From the NCBI GenBank assembly GCA_903868595.1, contig CAIPVV010000042.1, positions 62,001 through 126,000 of the forward strand: a stretch of 64,000 bases of DNA, in the 5' to 3' direction. Below the pieces are notes generated by a model that had not been told where the DNA came from, did no database searches, and saw nothing but the letters and a program-made list of their open reading frames with translations. The number at the start of each line of letters is the position of its first letter. Position 1 is the stretch's first letter. The DNA is from an uncultured Pseudomonadota bacterium. Its GTDB lineage: Bacteria; Pseudomonadota; Gammaproteobacteria; Steroidobacterales; Steroidobacteraceae. This document shows positions 40,244 to 48,382 of this stretch, piece by piece. The position numbers were made by a program, and so were the translations under genes.

Positions 40244-40545
40244 ATGGAGCGTCAGGGCATCCGTGTCTCCCGCTTCACCGTTACAGTGCTGGCGCTGGTG
40301 GCACGGCGTCAGGAGACGGCGGCCTGTGCCCTGCTGCGCACCGACTACACCCTGCCGCTCCTCTCGGGACCGCAGGTCGCGCGCGAAGCCCGTGCGATCC
40401 GCGCCGACCTGCCCGGGGTGGTGATCTGCGGTTTCGTGGACGAGGCGCTGCGCGCCCAGGCGGCCCTGGGCGGACCTGCGCGAAGTGCTGCCCCAGGCCG
40501 ATACGATCCCGGTGCTCGCCGCCACGGTGCAGCGCGTCATCACAG
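40244..40545 (+). pseudogene. Decayed response-regulator receiver domain inside the rib cluster
   Basis: Between ribE and ribBA lies sequence resembling the receiver domain of a hybrid sensor kinase. From ATG 40244 the frame gives MERQGIRVSRFTVTVLALVA, then RTDYTLPLLSGPQVAREARA (phospho-acceptor-like Asp) and DLPGVVICGFVDEALRAQA. Near 40465 it shifts frame and ends REVLPQADTIPVLAATVQRV. The frame change, the absence of the acidic-pair first strand and the lack of any kinase upstream mark it as a remnant. It resembles the receiver of the hybrid kinase at 29-31 kb (ERQGYRVSAYTDPRAAL; ITDYNMPGMTG), so they may be of one paralogous family. The flanking 200 bases on each side hold nothing I recognise. 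Confidence 0.65.
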
Positions 40546-40730
40546 CGCAGGCGCCGCCGCCGGGCGACCCGACGAGCGGTGCATGCCGGCCACGCGCCCC
40601 GCGTCCGCGGCGGCGCTGGCGACCGGCGCTCACGAACAGTCCGGGTACGCCCGGGGGTTGGCCGCGCGCGGCCGGGCCTTGCGGCGCCATCGGGAGCCGC
40701 CCCACACCGAGCGCTGCTAGACTGCGCGGC

Positions 40731-41870
40731 ATGAAAGCAGGCCCCAAGCTCGTCGAGTCCGCCAGCGGCTTCGACCGGATCGAAGACATCCTCGCCGACC
40801 TTGCCGCCGGCAAGATGGTGGTCATCGTCGATGATGAGGACCGCGAGAACGAGGGCGACCTGCTCATGGCGGCCGCCAAGGTGCGCCCGGAGGACATCAA
40901 CTTCATGGCGCGCTACGGGCGCGGCCTGATCTGCCTGACGCTGACGCGGGAGCGCTGCGCGCAGCTGCGGCTGCCGCTGATGGTCAGCGACACGGATCGC
41001 GAGCGGCGCACGAACTTCACGCTGTCGATCGAAGCCGTGGAAGGCATCACCACCGGCATCTCCGCCTACGACCGTGCCAAGACGGTGCAGGCGGCCGTGG
41101 CGCCCGATGCCCGTCCGGATCACCTGCGCCAGCCGGGCCACGTGTTTCCGCTGATGTCCCAGCCGGGCGGCGTGCTGACGCGCGCGGGTCACACCGAGGC
41201 GGGCTGCGATCTGGCGCGACTGGCAGGCCTTGAGCCCTCCGCCGTCATCGTGGAGATCATGAACGACGACGGCACGATGGCCCGCCGGCCGCAGCTGGAG
41301 GTGTTTGCCAAGCTGCACGGCCTGCGCATGGGCACGATCCGCGACCTGATCCGCTACCGCCTGCGCAACGAGCGCAGCGTGGAGCGCATCGCCGAGCGCA
41401 CCATCACCACCGAGTTTGGCGAGTTCCGCCTGTACTGCTACGAGGACCATGTGCATCGCGACCTGCACCTGGCGCTGGCCAAGGGCCCGCTCACGGGCCC
41501 GGAGCTGCCGCTGGTGCGCGTGCACCTGGCCGATACCCTGCGCGACCTCCTGTGCGTGCGCGGTGAAGGCCGTGCCTGGACGCTGCGGGCGGCGCTGGAG
41601 CGCATCTCCCGCGCCCCCAGCGGCGTGCTGGTGATCCTGCGCGAGCAGGAAACGCCGCGGGAGCTGGCGGACGCCATCCAGGGCCTGGCGCGGCGCGAGC
41701 CGCCCTCGCAGGGCGATAATTCGGTGCTGCGCACCTACGGCGTGGGTGCGCAGATCCTCAAGGACCTGGGCGTGCGGCGCATGAAGGTGCTGTCGGCACC
41801 CAAGCAGATGCACGGCATCTCCGCTTTCGACCTGGAAGTGGCCGAATACGTGGGCGAAGAGAACGCCTAA
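40731..41870 (+). CDS. ribBA: 3,4-dihydroxy-2-butanone 4-phosphate synthase with degenerate GTP-cyclohydrolase-II-like domain
   Basis: A 379-residue two-domain protein. The N-terminal RibB domain (about 1-210) has VVIVDDEDRENEGDLLMAAA, INFMARYGRGLICLTLT and the active-site RAGHTEAGCDLARLAG; it makes the four-carbon riboflavin precursor from ribulose 5-phosphate. The C-terminal half (about 215-375) has the RibA fold (TTEFGEFRLYCYEDHVHRDL; LRTYGVGAQILKDLGVRRMK). However, the zinc-binding cysteine cluster and the SECLTGD-type motif are replaced by HLADTLRDLLCVRG. It should therefore not hydrolyse GTP. Such RibB-RibA-like fusions are known in gammaproteobacteria, where another GTP cyclohydrolase II gene supplies the activity. 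ATG at 40731; ribH follows after 53 bases. Confidence 0.93.
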   Translation: MKAGPKLVESASGFDRIEDILADLAAGKMVVIVDDEDRENEGDLLMAAAKVRPEDINFMARYGRGLICLTLTRERCAQLRLPLMVSDTDRERRTNFTLSIEAVEGITTGISAYDRAKTVQAAVAPDARPDHLRQPGHVFPLMSQPGGVLTRAGHTEAGCDLARLAGLEPSAVIVEIMNDDGTMARRPQLEVFAKLHGLRMGTIRDLIRYRLRNERSVERIAERTITTEFGEFRLYCYEDHVHRDLHLALAKGPLTGPELPLVRVHLADTLRDLLCVRGEGRAWTLRAALERISRAPSGVLVILREQETPRELADAIQGLARREPPSQGDNSVLRTYGVGAQILKDLGVRRMKVLSAPKQMHGISAFDLEVAEYVGEENA

Positions 41871-41923
41871 CTCCCAACTTCGGGCGGGGGCCGCAGGGCC
41901 CTTTCGCTATACTCCGTCGCCTC

Positions 41924-42430
41924 ATGTCCAAATATCGCCTCGTGGAGGGCGCGCCGCAGGTGTCGGCGACGTCCGAGCGCAAGACCAGCACGGTCGCGCG
42001 CGACCTCTCGGTAGCCATCCTGGCCGCCCGCTTCAATGAGTTCATCGTCGATCCGATGGTCGAGGGTGCCCTGCAAGCCTGGGAGCGCCACGGCGGCCAG
42101 CCTGACCGCATCACGCTCGTGCGGGTGCCGGGCGCGTTCGAGCTGCCGCTGGCCGCCAAGCGCTTTGCGGCCAGCAAGCGCTATGACGCCATCGTCGCGC
42201 TGGGCTGCGTGATCCGGGGCGATACGCCGCATTTTGACTACGTTGCCGGCGAGGCCGCGCGTGGCATCGCGAATGCCGCCATGGAGACCGGCGTGCCGGT
42301 GGCCTTCGGCGTGCTCACGGTGGAGAACGTCGAGCAGGCGATCGAGCGCGCCCAGCCCGCCCGCATGAACAAGGGCGGCGAGGCCCTGGAATGCGCCATC
42401 GAGATGGCCCTACTGTTGCGGCAGGCGTGA
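41924..42430 (+). CDS. ribH: 6,7-dimethyl-8-ribityllumazine synthase
   Basis: A 168-residue enzyme that condenses the RibD product with the RibB product to give the direct precursor of riboflavin. Motifs are SVAILAARFNEFIVDPMVEG, RVPGAFELPLAAKRFAASKR, and VALGCVIRGDTPHFDYVAGE with the catalytic histidine. The C-terminal GGEALECAIEMALLLR is also typical. The first 25 residues are a basic extension before the fold. nusB starts 5 bases after its stop, the classic ribH-nusB pair. Confidence 0.97.
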   Translation: MSKYRLVEGAPQVSATSERKTSTVARDLSVAILAARFNEFIVDPMVEGALQAWERHGGQPDRITLVRVPGAFELPLAAKRFAASKRYDAIVALGCVIRGDTPHFDYVAGEAARGIANAAMETGVPVAFGVLTVENVEQAIERAQPARMNKGGEALECAIEMALLLRQA

Positions 42431-42435
42431 GTACC

Positions 42436-42888
42436 ATGACCAGTGCCTCGGGCAAAGCCCGCATGAACCGCGCCTCCGCCACCCGTGCGCTCGCCCGCAA
42501 GCTGGCGCTGCAGGCGCTGTATCGCTGGCAGCTCAATCCCTGCGAGTGGCAGGACCTGCAGGCGGAATTCCTCGCCACCGAGGAGGGTCCGCGTGCCGAC
42601 CGCGAGTATTTCCAGGTGCTGCTGCAGTCGATCTGCACGGATATCGCCAGCCTGGATGAGGCCATCACCGGCTGGGCGGATCGCCCGAGCGGGGAGCTGG
42701 ATCCGATCGAGCGCGCGGTGCTGCTGATTGGCGTGCAGGAACTGCGCTCGCAGCTGGAAGTGCCCTACCGCGTGGCCATCAGCGAGGCGGTCAGCCTCGC
42801 GCGGCGCTTCGGGGCGACCGACGGCCACAAGTTCGTCAATGCCGTGCTGGATCGCGCCGCCCGCAGCCTGCGTCCGCTGGAAACCTAA
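42436..42888 (+). CDS. nusB: Transcription antitermination factor NusB
   Basis: A 150-residue all-helical RNA-binding protein. With NusE (S10) it binds boxA and keeps RNA polymerase going through rRNA operons. ATG at 42436, five bases after ribH, gives MTSASGKARMNRASATRALA. RKLALQALYRWQLNP follows, and the conserved end ISEAVSLARRFGATDGHKFV then NAVLDRAAR. Length fits the family. It is followed after 16 bases by thiL. Confidence 0.96.
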   Translation: MTSASGKARMNRASATRALARKLALQALYRWQLNPCEWQDLQAEFLATEEGPRADREYFQVLLQSICTDIASLDEAITGWADRPSGELDPIERAVLLIGVQELRSQLEVPYRVAISEAVSLARRFGATDGHKFVNAVLDRAARSLRPLET

Positions 42889-42904
42889 AGAGGGCCGCAT
42901 CCCC

Positions 42905-43909
42905 GTGCCGGTCGGCGAATTCGACCTGATCGATCGCTATTTTCGGCGCCTGGATCGCCCGGGCGGGCATGCGCGCGCCGACGTGCTGCTGGGCGTGGGC
43001 GATGACGCCGCGGTGCTGCGCGTACCTGCCGGGCAGGAACTGGTCGCGGCCATCGACACGTTGGTGGAGGGCCGGCACTTCCTGCCGGGCTGCGCCCCGC
43101 AATCCATCGGCCACCGGGCGCTGGCCGTGAACCTCAGTGACCTGGCCGCGATGGGGGCGGAGCCGGCCTGGGCGCTGCTGGCGCTGACGCTGCCGGCGGC
43201 CGAGGAGGCGTTCCTGGAGGCCTTCGCGGCAGGGCTGGGACGGCTCGCGGCCGCCCACCACGTGGCCCTGGTCGGGGGCGATACCACCGCCGGTCCCCTC
43301 ACCGTCTCCGTCCAGGTCCTGGGTTTCGTGCCACCCGGCCAGGCGCTGCGTCGTGCCGGTGGCGCCCCCGGGGACCTGCTGTTCGTCAGCGGGACGCCCG
43401 GCGATGCCGCGGCGGGCCTGCAGCTGGAGCGGCGCGCCGCGGACGGCGGGGTCGCTCCGCCCGGCGAGGCGGCAGCGGGCCAGGCGCTGCGCGAGCGTTT
43501 CCTCTATCCGACGCCGCGGGTCGCCCTGGGGCGAGCGCTGCGCGGCCTGGCCTCCGCCTGCATCGACGTCTCGGATGGCCTGGCGGGCGATGCGGCGAAG
43601 CTGGCGGCCGCCAGCGGCTGCGGACTGCGGCTGGAGGCCGACGCGCTGCCGCTCTCCCCGGCACTGCGTGCGCTGGCAGGCCCCGAGCGCGCGCTGCAGC
43701 TGGCGCTGGAGGGTGGCGATGACTATGAGCTGTGTTTTTCGCTGCCCCCCGCGCAGCTGCCGGAACTTGCGGTCGCGGCCCAAGCTGGCGGCTGCCCGCT
43801 CACCTGCATCGGGGTGCTGGAGCAGGCCCCGGGCGTGCGCCTGTACCGCGGCGGCAAGATCCAGCCGTACGTTGCCACCGGCTACGACCACTTCGCGAAC
43901 AGCGGTTGA
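42905..43909 (+). CDS. thiL: Thiamine-monophosphate kinase
   Basis: A 334-residue enzyme that phosphorylates thiamine monophosphate to thiamine diphosphate. The start is GTG at 42905, giving the usual GEFDLIDRYF opening; no closer ATG exists. Motifs are LLGVGDDAAVLRVPAGQELV, AIDTLVEGRHF, NLSDLAAMGAEPAWALLALT and LVGGDTTAGPLTVSVQVLGF for ATP and metal binding. CIDVSDGLAGDAAKLAAASG and GGDDYELCFSLPPAQLPEL make up the C-terminal part. It closes the rib-nusB-thiL cluster. Confidence 0.96.
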   Translation: MPVGEFDLIDRYFRRLDRPGGHARADVLLGVGDDAAVLRVPAGQELVAAIDTLVEGRHFLPGCAPQSIGHRALAVNLSDLAAMGAEPAWALLALTLPAAEEAFLEAFAAGLGRLAAAHHVALVGGDTTAGPLTVSVQVLGFVPPGQALRRAGGAPGDLLFVSGTPGDAAAGLQLERRAADGGVAPPGEAAAGQALRERFLYPTPRVALGRALRGLASACIDVSDGLAGDAAKLAAASGCGLRLEADALPLSPALRALAGPERALQLALEGGDDYELCFSLPPAQLPELAVAAQAGGCPLTCIGVLEQAPGVRLYRGGKIQPYVATGYDHFANSG

Positions 43910-43980
43910 TCCGCGAGGCGCGTCACACTCGTGGATCGGGGGGCGGCATATCCTCCAACCAGTAAGGATCCAGAGTCCCC

Positions 43981-45294
43981 ATGTCCCGACCCCTCGCCAC
44001 CATGAGCCTTGACGCGCGCGCTGCCGTTCCGGACCGCATCGGCAAGTACGTCATCATCAACGAGGTGGGACGCGGCAGCACCGGCATCGTGTACCTCTCG
44101 CACGATCCGTATTACGGCCGCGATGTCGCGATCAAGGTCTACAACAGCGTCCAGGGGATGGATCCGGAGAAGGCGCGCGTGGCGCGCACGATGTTCCTCT
44201 CCGAGGCCCACATGGTGGGCATGCTGCAGCATCCCAACATTCTGCCGATCTACGATGCCGGCGAGGAAAACGAGCGCTGCTACATCGTCACCGAGCACGT
44301 GCACGGCGCGCGCACGCTGGCGGCTTTCTGCCGGGCCGACAACCTGCTGCGCACCGACGTGGTGGTGGAAATCCTCTTCAAGTGCGCCAAGGCACTGCAC
44401 TACGCGCACTCGCGCGGCGTGATCCATCGCGACATCAAGCCCTCCAACATCATGCTCACGCAGGACGGGGACGTGCGCATCATCGACTTCGGCATCGCGC
44501 TGGTGGCCGATAGCGAGATCTCGCGCATCGAAGGCATCGCGGGCAGCCCCAGCTACATGTCACCCGAGCAGGTGCAGAACCAGGATCTCACCAACCGTTC
44601 CGACCTGTATTCCCTGGGCGCCGTGATGTACGAGCTGCTGACCGGCGCGCGGCCATTCCGCGCCGGCAACCTCGCCAAGCTCTTGCACCAGATCGTCTAC
44701 GCGACGCCCGCCCCGATCCACACGCTGCGTGCGGACGTGCCGGAGGAGCTGGAGATGGTCGTGGCGATGGCGCTGCAGAAGGATCCGGAGAAGCGCTACC
44801 GCAGCGGCGTGGACTGGGCAGCGGCGCTGACGCGCGTGCACCAGAAGCTGCGCGCGCAGGCGGCCGACATGGCGCAGACCGAGCAGTTCGCGCTGCTGCG
44901 CCGCCTGAAGTTCTTCCACGAGTTCTCGCACTCGGAGATCTGGGAGGTGCTGCGCGCCAGTGCCTGGCAGGACTACGCGGCCGGCGAGGAGATCGTCAAG
45001 GAAGGCGAGATGGATGAGCGCTTCTACATCGTGGTCTCCGGGACCTGCAACGTGGAGCGCAACAACGGCACGCTGGGCAGCCTGGGCGCCGGGAATTGCT
45101 TCGGGGAGACCAGCTACGTGCCCGGTGCCAAGCGCCATGCCACGGTGCGCGCCGCCGGCCCCGTGACCGCGCTGCGCGTGAGCTCCACGCTGCTGGAGCA
45201 GGTCTCTGCCTCCTGCCAGCTGCGCTTTAACCGCGTGTTCCTGCGTTCCCTGATCGAGCGCCTGCAGGGCTCGGAGCGCGTTCCCGCCTCCTGA
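43981..45294 (+). CDS. Ser/Thr protein kinase fused to a cyclic-nucleotide-binding domain
   Basis: A 437-residue cytosolic protein with no membrane segment. The Hanks-type kinase domain (about 23-285) is complete: glycine loop VGRGSTGIVYL (29-39), Lys52 in VAIKVY, HRDIKPSN (149-156, catalytic Asp151), DFG (169-171) and SPSYMSPEQ (189-197). The C-terminal domain (about 305-420) is a CRP-type cyclic-nucleotide-binding fold: FFHEFSHSEIWEVL, YAAGEEIVKEGEMDERFYIV and a phosphate-binding-cassette-like FGETSYVPGAKRHATVR with FGE at 374-376 and Arg385. It may be controlled by cAMP, cGMP or a related ligand, but the cassette is imperfect. It stands 72 bases after thiL and has no visible phosphatase or substrate gene nearby. 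Confidence 0.92.
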   Translation: MSRPLATMSLDARAAVPDRIGKYVIINEVGRGSTGIVYLSHDPYYGRDVAIKVYNSVQGMDPEKARVARTMFLSEAHMVGMLQHPNILPIYDAGEENERCYIVTEHVHGARTLAAFCRADNLLRTDVVVEILFKCAKALHYAHSRGVIHRDIKPSNIMLTQDGDVRIIDFGIALVADSEISRIEGIAGSPSYMSPEQVQNQDLTNRSDLYSLGAVMYELLTGARPFRAGNLAKLLHQIVYATPAPIHTLRADVPEELEMVVAMALQKDPEKRYRSGVDWAAALTRVHQKLRAQAADMAQTEQFALLRRLKFFHEFSHSEIWEVLRASAWQDYAAGEEIVKEGEMDERFYIVVSGTCNVERNNGTLGSLGAGNCFGETSYVPGAKRHATVRAAGPVTALRVSSTLLEQVSASCQLRFNRVFLRSLIERLQGSERVPAS

Positions 45295-45597
45295 TCCCCC
45301 CGGGGATCCTGCGCCAGCCCGTACCTGGCGCTGGCGCGCAGTACCCGGCCCGACGAGAACGGCAAGGCACCGGCGCAGTTCCGGTTGCCGCGGGAGGGGT
45401 TGCTTGCGGCAACGAGGCGACCCGGGAGAGCGGCGCCGTGCGCGCCGAACCGGTGTCGGCGGGAACCCCCATCGGTCCGCGGTCTGCGCGGATCGCTGCG
45501 CCGGCCCGGACGCTGGGCGCGGCACTGCGTGCCCACACCCTGCGGGAGGTACGTCGGGTAAAGGGCCTGCGCGTGGAGGACTGGCGGGCGCCGTAGC
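45295..45597 (+). pseudogene. Possible decayed coding region downstream of the kinase
   Basis: Two frames with strong coding-like GC3 bias run on from one another. The first (45310 to about 45415) includes LARSTRPDENGKAPAQFRLP. The second (about 45420 to the TAG at 45595-45597) includes AALRAHTLREVRRVKGLRVE and ends DWRAP. Neither has a start codon and I know no family. Together they could be the end of a lost gene with one frameshift. The remaining 100 bases before btuF show no riboswitch or clear promoter. Confidence 0.25.
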
Positions 45598-45700
45598 GCC
45601 TGGTGACCGTGGGATCAGGCCGCCGGGCAGGGGCGACAGTCGGGCGCCAATCAGGGATGATTCGGGCCTCTCACGTGGCCTACCAGGTACCTTCGGCCCC

Positions 45701-46588
45701 ATGTCTTTCCCTATCGGCCCGGCGCACTCGGTGTCGCGTGGCGCGGGCGCGCTCATCGCCGCCGCGGCCTGCCTGCTGCTGGCGCTGCCTGGCGGGGCCG
45801 GTGCGCAGGAGCCGCCGCGCCGCATCCTCTCGCTGAACCTCTGCGCCGACCAGCTGCTGCTCGCCTTGCTGCCGCCGGAGCGCATAGTCTCGCTGACCTG
45901 GCTGTCGCGCAGCGAAGGGGATCCGGACCTGGTGCCCCTGGCGCGGCGCATCGCGGCCAACCACGGCACGGCGGAGGAGGTGCTCGCCGCGCAGCCGGAC
46001 CTGGTGATCGCCGGCACCTACACGACGTCGGCTACGCGTCGCCTGCTGGCGCGCACCGCCACGCCCTTGCTGGAGCTGCCCGCCGTGCAGGACTGGGCGG
46101 GCATCCGCCGCGTGACGCGGCAGGTGGCGCGGGCGGTGGGCGCGGAGGCGCGCGGCGCGGCGCTGCTCTCGCAAATGGATGCGACGCTCGCGGCACTGGC
46201 ACGCACGCGCCCGGCCGATCCGGTGCGCGTGATCAGCTGGGGCGGCGGCGGCAGTGACGTGCCGGGCCGCGATACGCTCTTTGACCAGATACTCACCGCA
46301 GCGGGCGGGGAGAACCTGGGCGCGCCCCTGGCGGGCCGCGCCAGCGTGGACCTGGAGCAGTTGCTGCAGGCCCGGCCGGAAGTCCTGATGCGCGGCTCGG
46401 CCTACGCGGCGATGCCGGCCGTGCGCAACCAGGCCGCCGCGCATCGGCTGATCCAGCGGCTCTATCCGCAGGCCCAGCTCACCTATCCCGAGGCGCTCTA
46501 TGGCTGCGGGGTGCCGAAGGCGGCGCAGGCGGCCCTCGCCCTGCGGGCGCAGCTGCTGGCCGCGCGTGCTGCGCGGGGGCCGCGATGA
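45701..46588 (+). CDS. btuF: Periplasmic cobalamin/siderophore-binding protein (BtuF-like)
   Basis: A 295-residue solute-binding protein with a signal peptide (about 1-36, ALIAAAACLLLALPGGAGAQ). The mature protein has the TroA/BtuF-type opening RILSLNLCADQLLLALLPPE, then AEEVLAAQPDLVIAGTY, VISWGGGGSDVPGRDTLFDQ and VDLEQLLQARPEVLMRG. Such cluster-III binding proteins carry B12 or ferric siderophores to a BtuCD/FecCD-type permease. ATG at 45701 is the first codon that gives an export signal. Its stop overlaps the permease start (46585). B12 as ligand is inferred from the BtuB in the window; no riboswitch precedes this operon. Confidence 0.85.
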   Translation: MSFPIGPAHSVSRGAGALIAAAACLLLALPGGAGAQEPPRRILSLNLCADQLLLALLPPERIVSLTWLSRSEGDPDLVPLARRIAANHGTAEEVLAAQPDLVIAGTYTTSATRRLLARTATPLLELPAVQDWAGIRRVTRQVARAVGAEARGAALLSQMDATLAALARTRPADPVRVISWGGGGSDVPGRDTLFDQILTAAGGENLGAPLAGRASVDLEQLLQARPEVLMRGSAYAAMPAVRNQAAAHRLIQRLYPQAQLTYPEALYGCGVPKAAQAALALRAQLLAARAARGPR

Positions 46589-47580
46589 GGGGACAGCGAC
46601 GCGCGCCGTTGCTGGGGCTGCTGCTCGCGGCGCTGGCCGCGCTGTTCGTCCTGTCGCTGCTGTCCGGGCGGGTGTGGTTGTCGGCCGCGCAGGTCTGGGA
46701 CGCGCTGCGGTCGCCGTCCGATCAGCTGCCCAGCCTGATCGTGCGGGAGCTGCGCCTGCCGCGCGCCGTGCTCGCCTGCCTGGTGGGTGCGACGCTGGGG
46801 CTGGCCGGCGCGGTGCTGCAGGGACTCACGCGCAACCCGCTGGCCGAGCCCGGGCTGCTGGGCGTCTCCTCCGGTGCCGCGCTCGGCGCCGTGCTCGCGA
46901 TCTACACGGGCCTGGCCACGGCGCTGCCGCTGGCGACGCCGGTGCTGGGGCTCCTCGGGGCGTTCGCCGCCGCGCTGCTGACGCTCACGCTGGGCCGCGG
47001 CGGTGGTGTGCTGGTGCTGATCCTGGCCGGCGCCGCGGTCTCCGGCCTCATGCTCGCCGGCACCGCGCTGGCCTTGAACCTCGCGCCCAACCCCTACGCC
47101 GCCTATGAGATCTCGATGTGGCTCCTGGGCTCGCTGGCCGACAAGAGCTGGGACCACGTGCTGCTGGCCGCCCCGTTCATCGTGGCGGGCCTGCTGCTGC
47201 TGGCCAGTACGGGTCGCGCGCTGGATGCGCTGGGACTGGGGGAGGTGCAGGCGGAGAGCCTGGGTATCGACCTTGCGCGCGTGCGCGCCGTGGTGCTGGT
47301 GGGCACCGCGCTGAGCGTCGGGGCCGCGACCTCCGTGACGGGGGCGATCGGCTTCATCGGCCTGCTCGCGCCGCACCTGGTACGCCCGTTCGTGGGCCAC
47401 GAGCCGCGGCAGGTGCTGCTGCCCGCCGCACTGGCCGGTGCGCTGCTGCTGCTGGCCGCGGACATCGGCACCCGCCTGCTGCCGTTTGAGCAGGAGCTGA
47501 AGCTGGGCGTGCTCACGGGACTCACCGGCACGCCGTTCTTCCTGTGGCTGGTGCTGCGGCTGCGGCGGGTGGCGCCGTGA
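46585..47580 (+). CDS. btuC: FecCD/BtuC-type ABC transporter permease
   Basis: A 331-residue inner-membrane permease with about ten hydrophobic segments. Family landmarks are LIVRELRLPRAVLACLVGAT, LAGAVLQGLTRNPLAEPGLL and SSGAALGAVLAIY. ATSVTGAIGFIGLLAPHLVR then PFVGHEPRQVLLPAALAGA form the cytoplasmic coupling region. Overlaps of four bases on both sides (with btuF and the ATPase gene) show a tight operon. It imports the ligand delivered by the BtuF-like protein; B12 versus ferric siderophore is not decided by sequence alone. Confidence 0.9.
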   Translation: MRGQRRAPLLGLLLAALAALFVLSLLSGRVWLSAAQVWDALRSPSDQLPSLIVRELRLPRAVLACLVGATLGLAGAVLQGLTRNPLAEPGLLGVSSGAALGAVLAIYTGLATALPLATPVLGLLGAFAAALLTLTLGRGGGVLVLILAGAAVSGLMLAGTALALNLAPNPYAAYEISMWLLGSLADKSWDHVLLAAPFIVAGLLLLASTGRALDALGLGEVQAESLGIDLARVRAVVLVGTALSVGAATSVTGAIGFIGLLAPHLVRPFVGHEPRQVLLPAALAGALLLLAADIGTRLLPFEQELKLGVLTGLTGTPFFLWLVLRLRRVAP

Positions 47581-48344
47581 CCCGGCTCGCCGCGAGCGGG
47601 CTGAAGGTGTCGCGCGGCGGTCGCTGGATCCTGCAGTCCGTCAGCGTCGAGGCCCAGCGCGGGGAGTTCATCGCCGTGCTCGGGCCCAACGGCGCGGGCA
47701 AGTCCACGCTGCTGTCGGTGCTCGCCGGCCTGCTCAAGCCCGAGGAGGGCCGCGTGCTGCTGGACGGGCAGCCCGTGGCGGGCATCGCGCCGCGGCTGCT
47801 CGCGCGCCGGCGCGCGTTCCTGCCGCAGAACCCCCGCTGCGACTGGCCCCTCCCGGTGGAGCGCCTCGTGGCGCTGGGGCTGACCCCGAGCCTGCCGGCC
47901 TTCGGCGGCTTCACGGCCGAGGATGGCGCGCGCATCGAGCTCGCGCTGGCGGCCTGCGACCTGCTGGAGCATCGCCAGCAGAGCGCAACCACGCTCAGCG
48001 GCGGGGAGCTGTCGCGCGCGATGCTGGCGCGCGCCTTGGTCGGGGATCCGGACCTGCTGATCATCGATGAGCCGCTGACCGGGCTGGACCCGCGCCACGC
48101 GCTGGATGCGGCACGGCGGCTGGGGCGCCTGGCGCGGGAGCAGGGGAAGCTGGTGATCGCCGCGGTCCACGACCTGAACCTGGCGCTGCGGCATGCGACG
48201 CGGATCTGGGCCCTGCGGGACGGGCGCCTGCTGGCCGACGGGCCGGCGGCGACGACGCTCAACGCGGCCCTGCTGCGCGAGGTCTATGACGTGACCGGCT
48301 GCGTGGCCGGCGAAGGTGCCCAGGCCTACGTGGACTACGCCTAG
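47577..48344 (+). CDS. btuD: ABC transporter ATP-binding protein (BtuD/FecE-type)
   Basis: A 255-residue ATPase. GTG at 47577 overlaps the permease stop (GTGA) and gives MTRLAASGLKVSRGGRWILQ. Walker A is GPNGAGKS (36-43), Q-loop FLPQNP (81-86), signature LSGGE (140-144), Walker B LLIIDEP (160-166), and the H-loop is in AAVHDLNLAL. Subfamily features match the iron-siderophore/B12 importers. It powers uptake with the permease upstream. It ends convergent with the SDR gene, with a small hairpin between them. Confidence 0.9.
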   Translation: MTRLAASGLKVSRGGRWILQSVSVEAQRGEFIAVLGPNGAGKSTLLSVLAGLLKPEEGRVLLDGQPVAGIAPRLLARRRAFLPQNPRCDWPLPVERLVALGLTPSLPAFGGFTAEDGARIELALAACDLLEHRQQSATTLSGGELSRAMLARALVGDPDLLIIDEPLTGLDPRHALDAARRLGRLAREQGKLVIAAVHDLNLALRHATRIWALRDGRLLADGPAATTLNAALLREVYDVTGCVAGEGAQAYVDYA

Positions 48345-48362
48345 CCGGCGCAGTCACGCAGG

Positions 48363-48382
48363 CCCGGGTTACAACCCCCGGG
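48363..48382. terminator. Short hairpin between convergent btuD and SDR genes
   Basis: Two CCCGGG arms (48363-48368 and 48377-48382) enclose TTACAACC between the btuD stop and the opposing stop at 48383. Only 6 bp and no T-tract, so it is a weak bidirectional terminator candidate. Confidence 0.3.

Noticed and set aside
40023-40730. Possible FMN riboswitch before ribBA
   Set aside because: The gap before ribBA was checked for the conserved FMN-element blocks (AGGGG-type start and CCCACCGGCGG-type core). None is present in the right order; the region holds a receiver-domain remnant instead.
45598-45700. Possible cobalamin riboswitch before btuF
   Set aside because: No GCCACTG / GGGAAGGC box or CCGCAACTG core is seen upstream of the operon on the plus strand.
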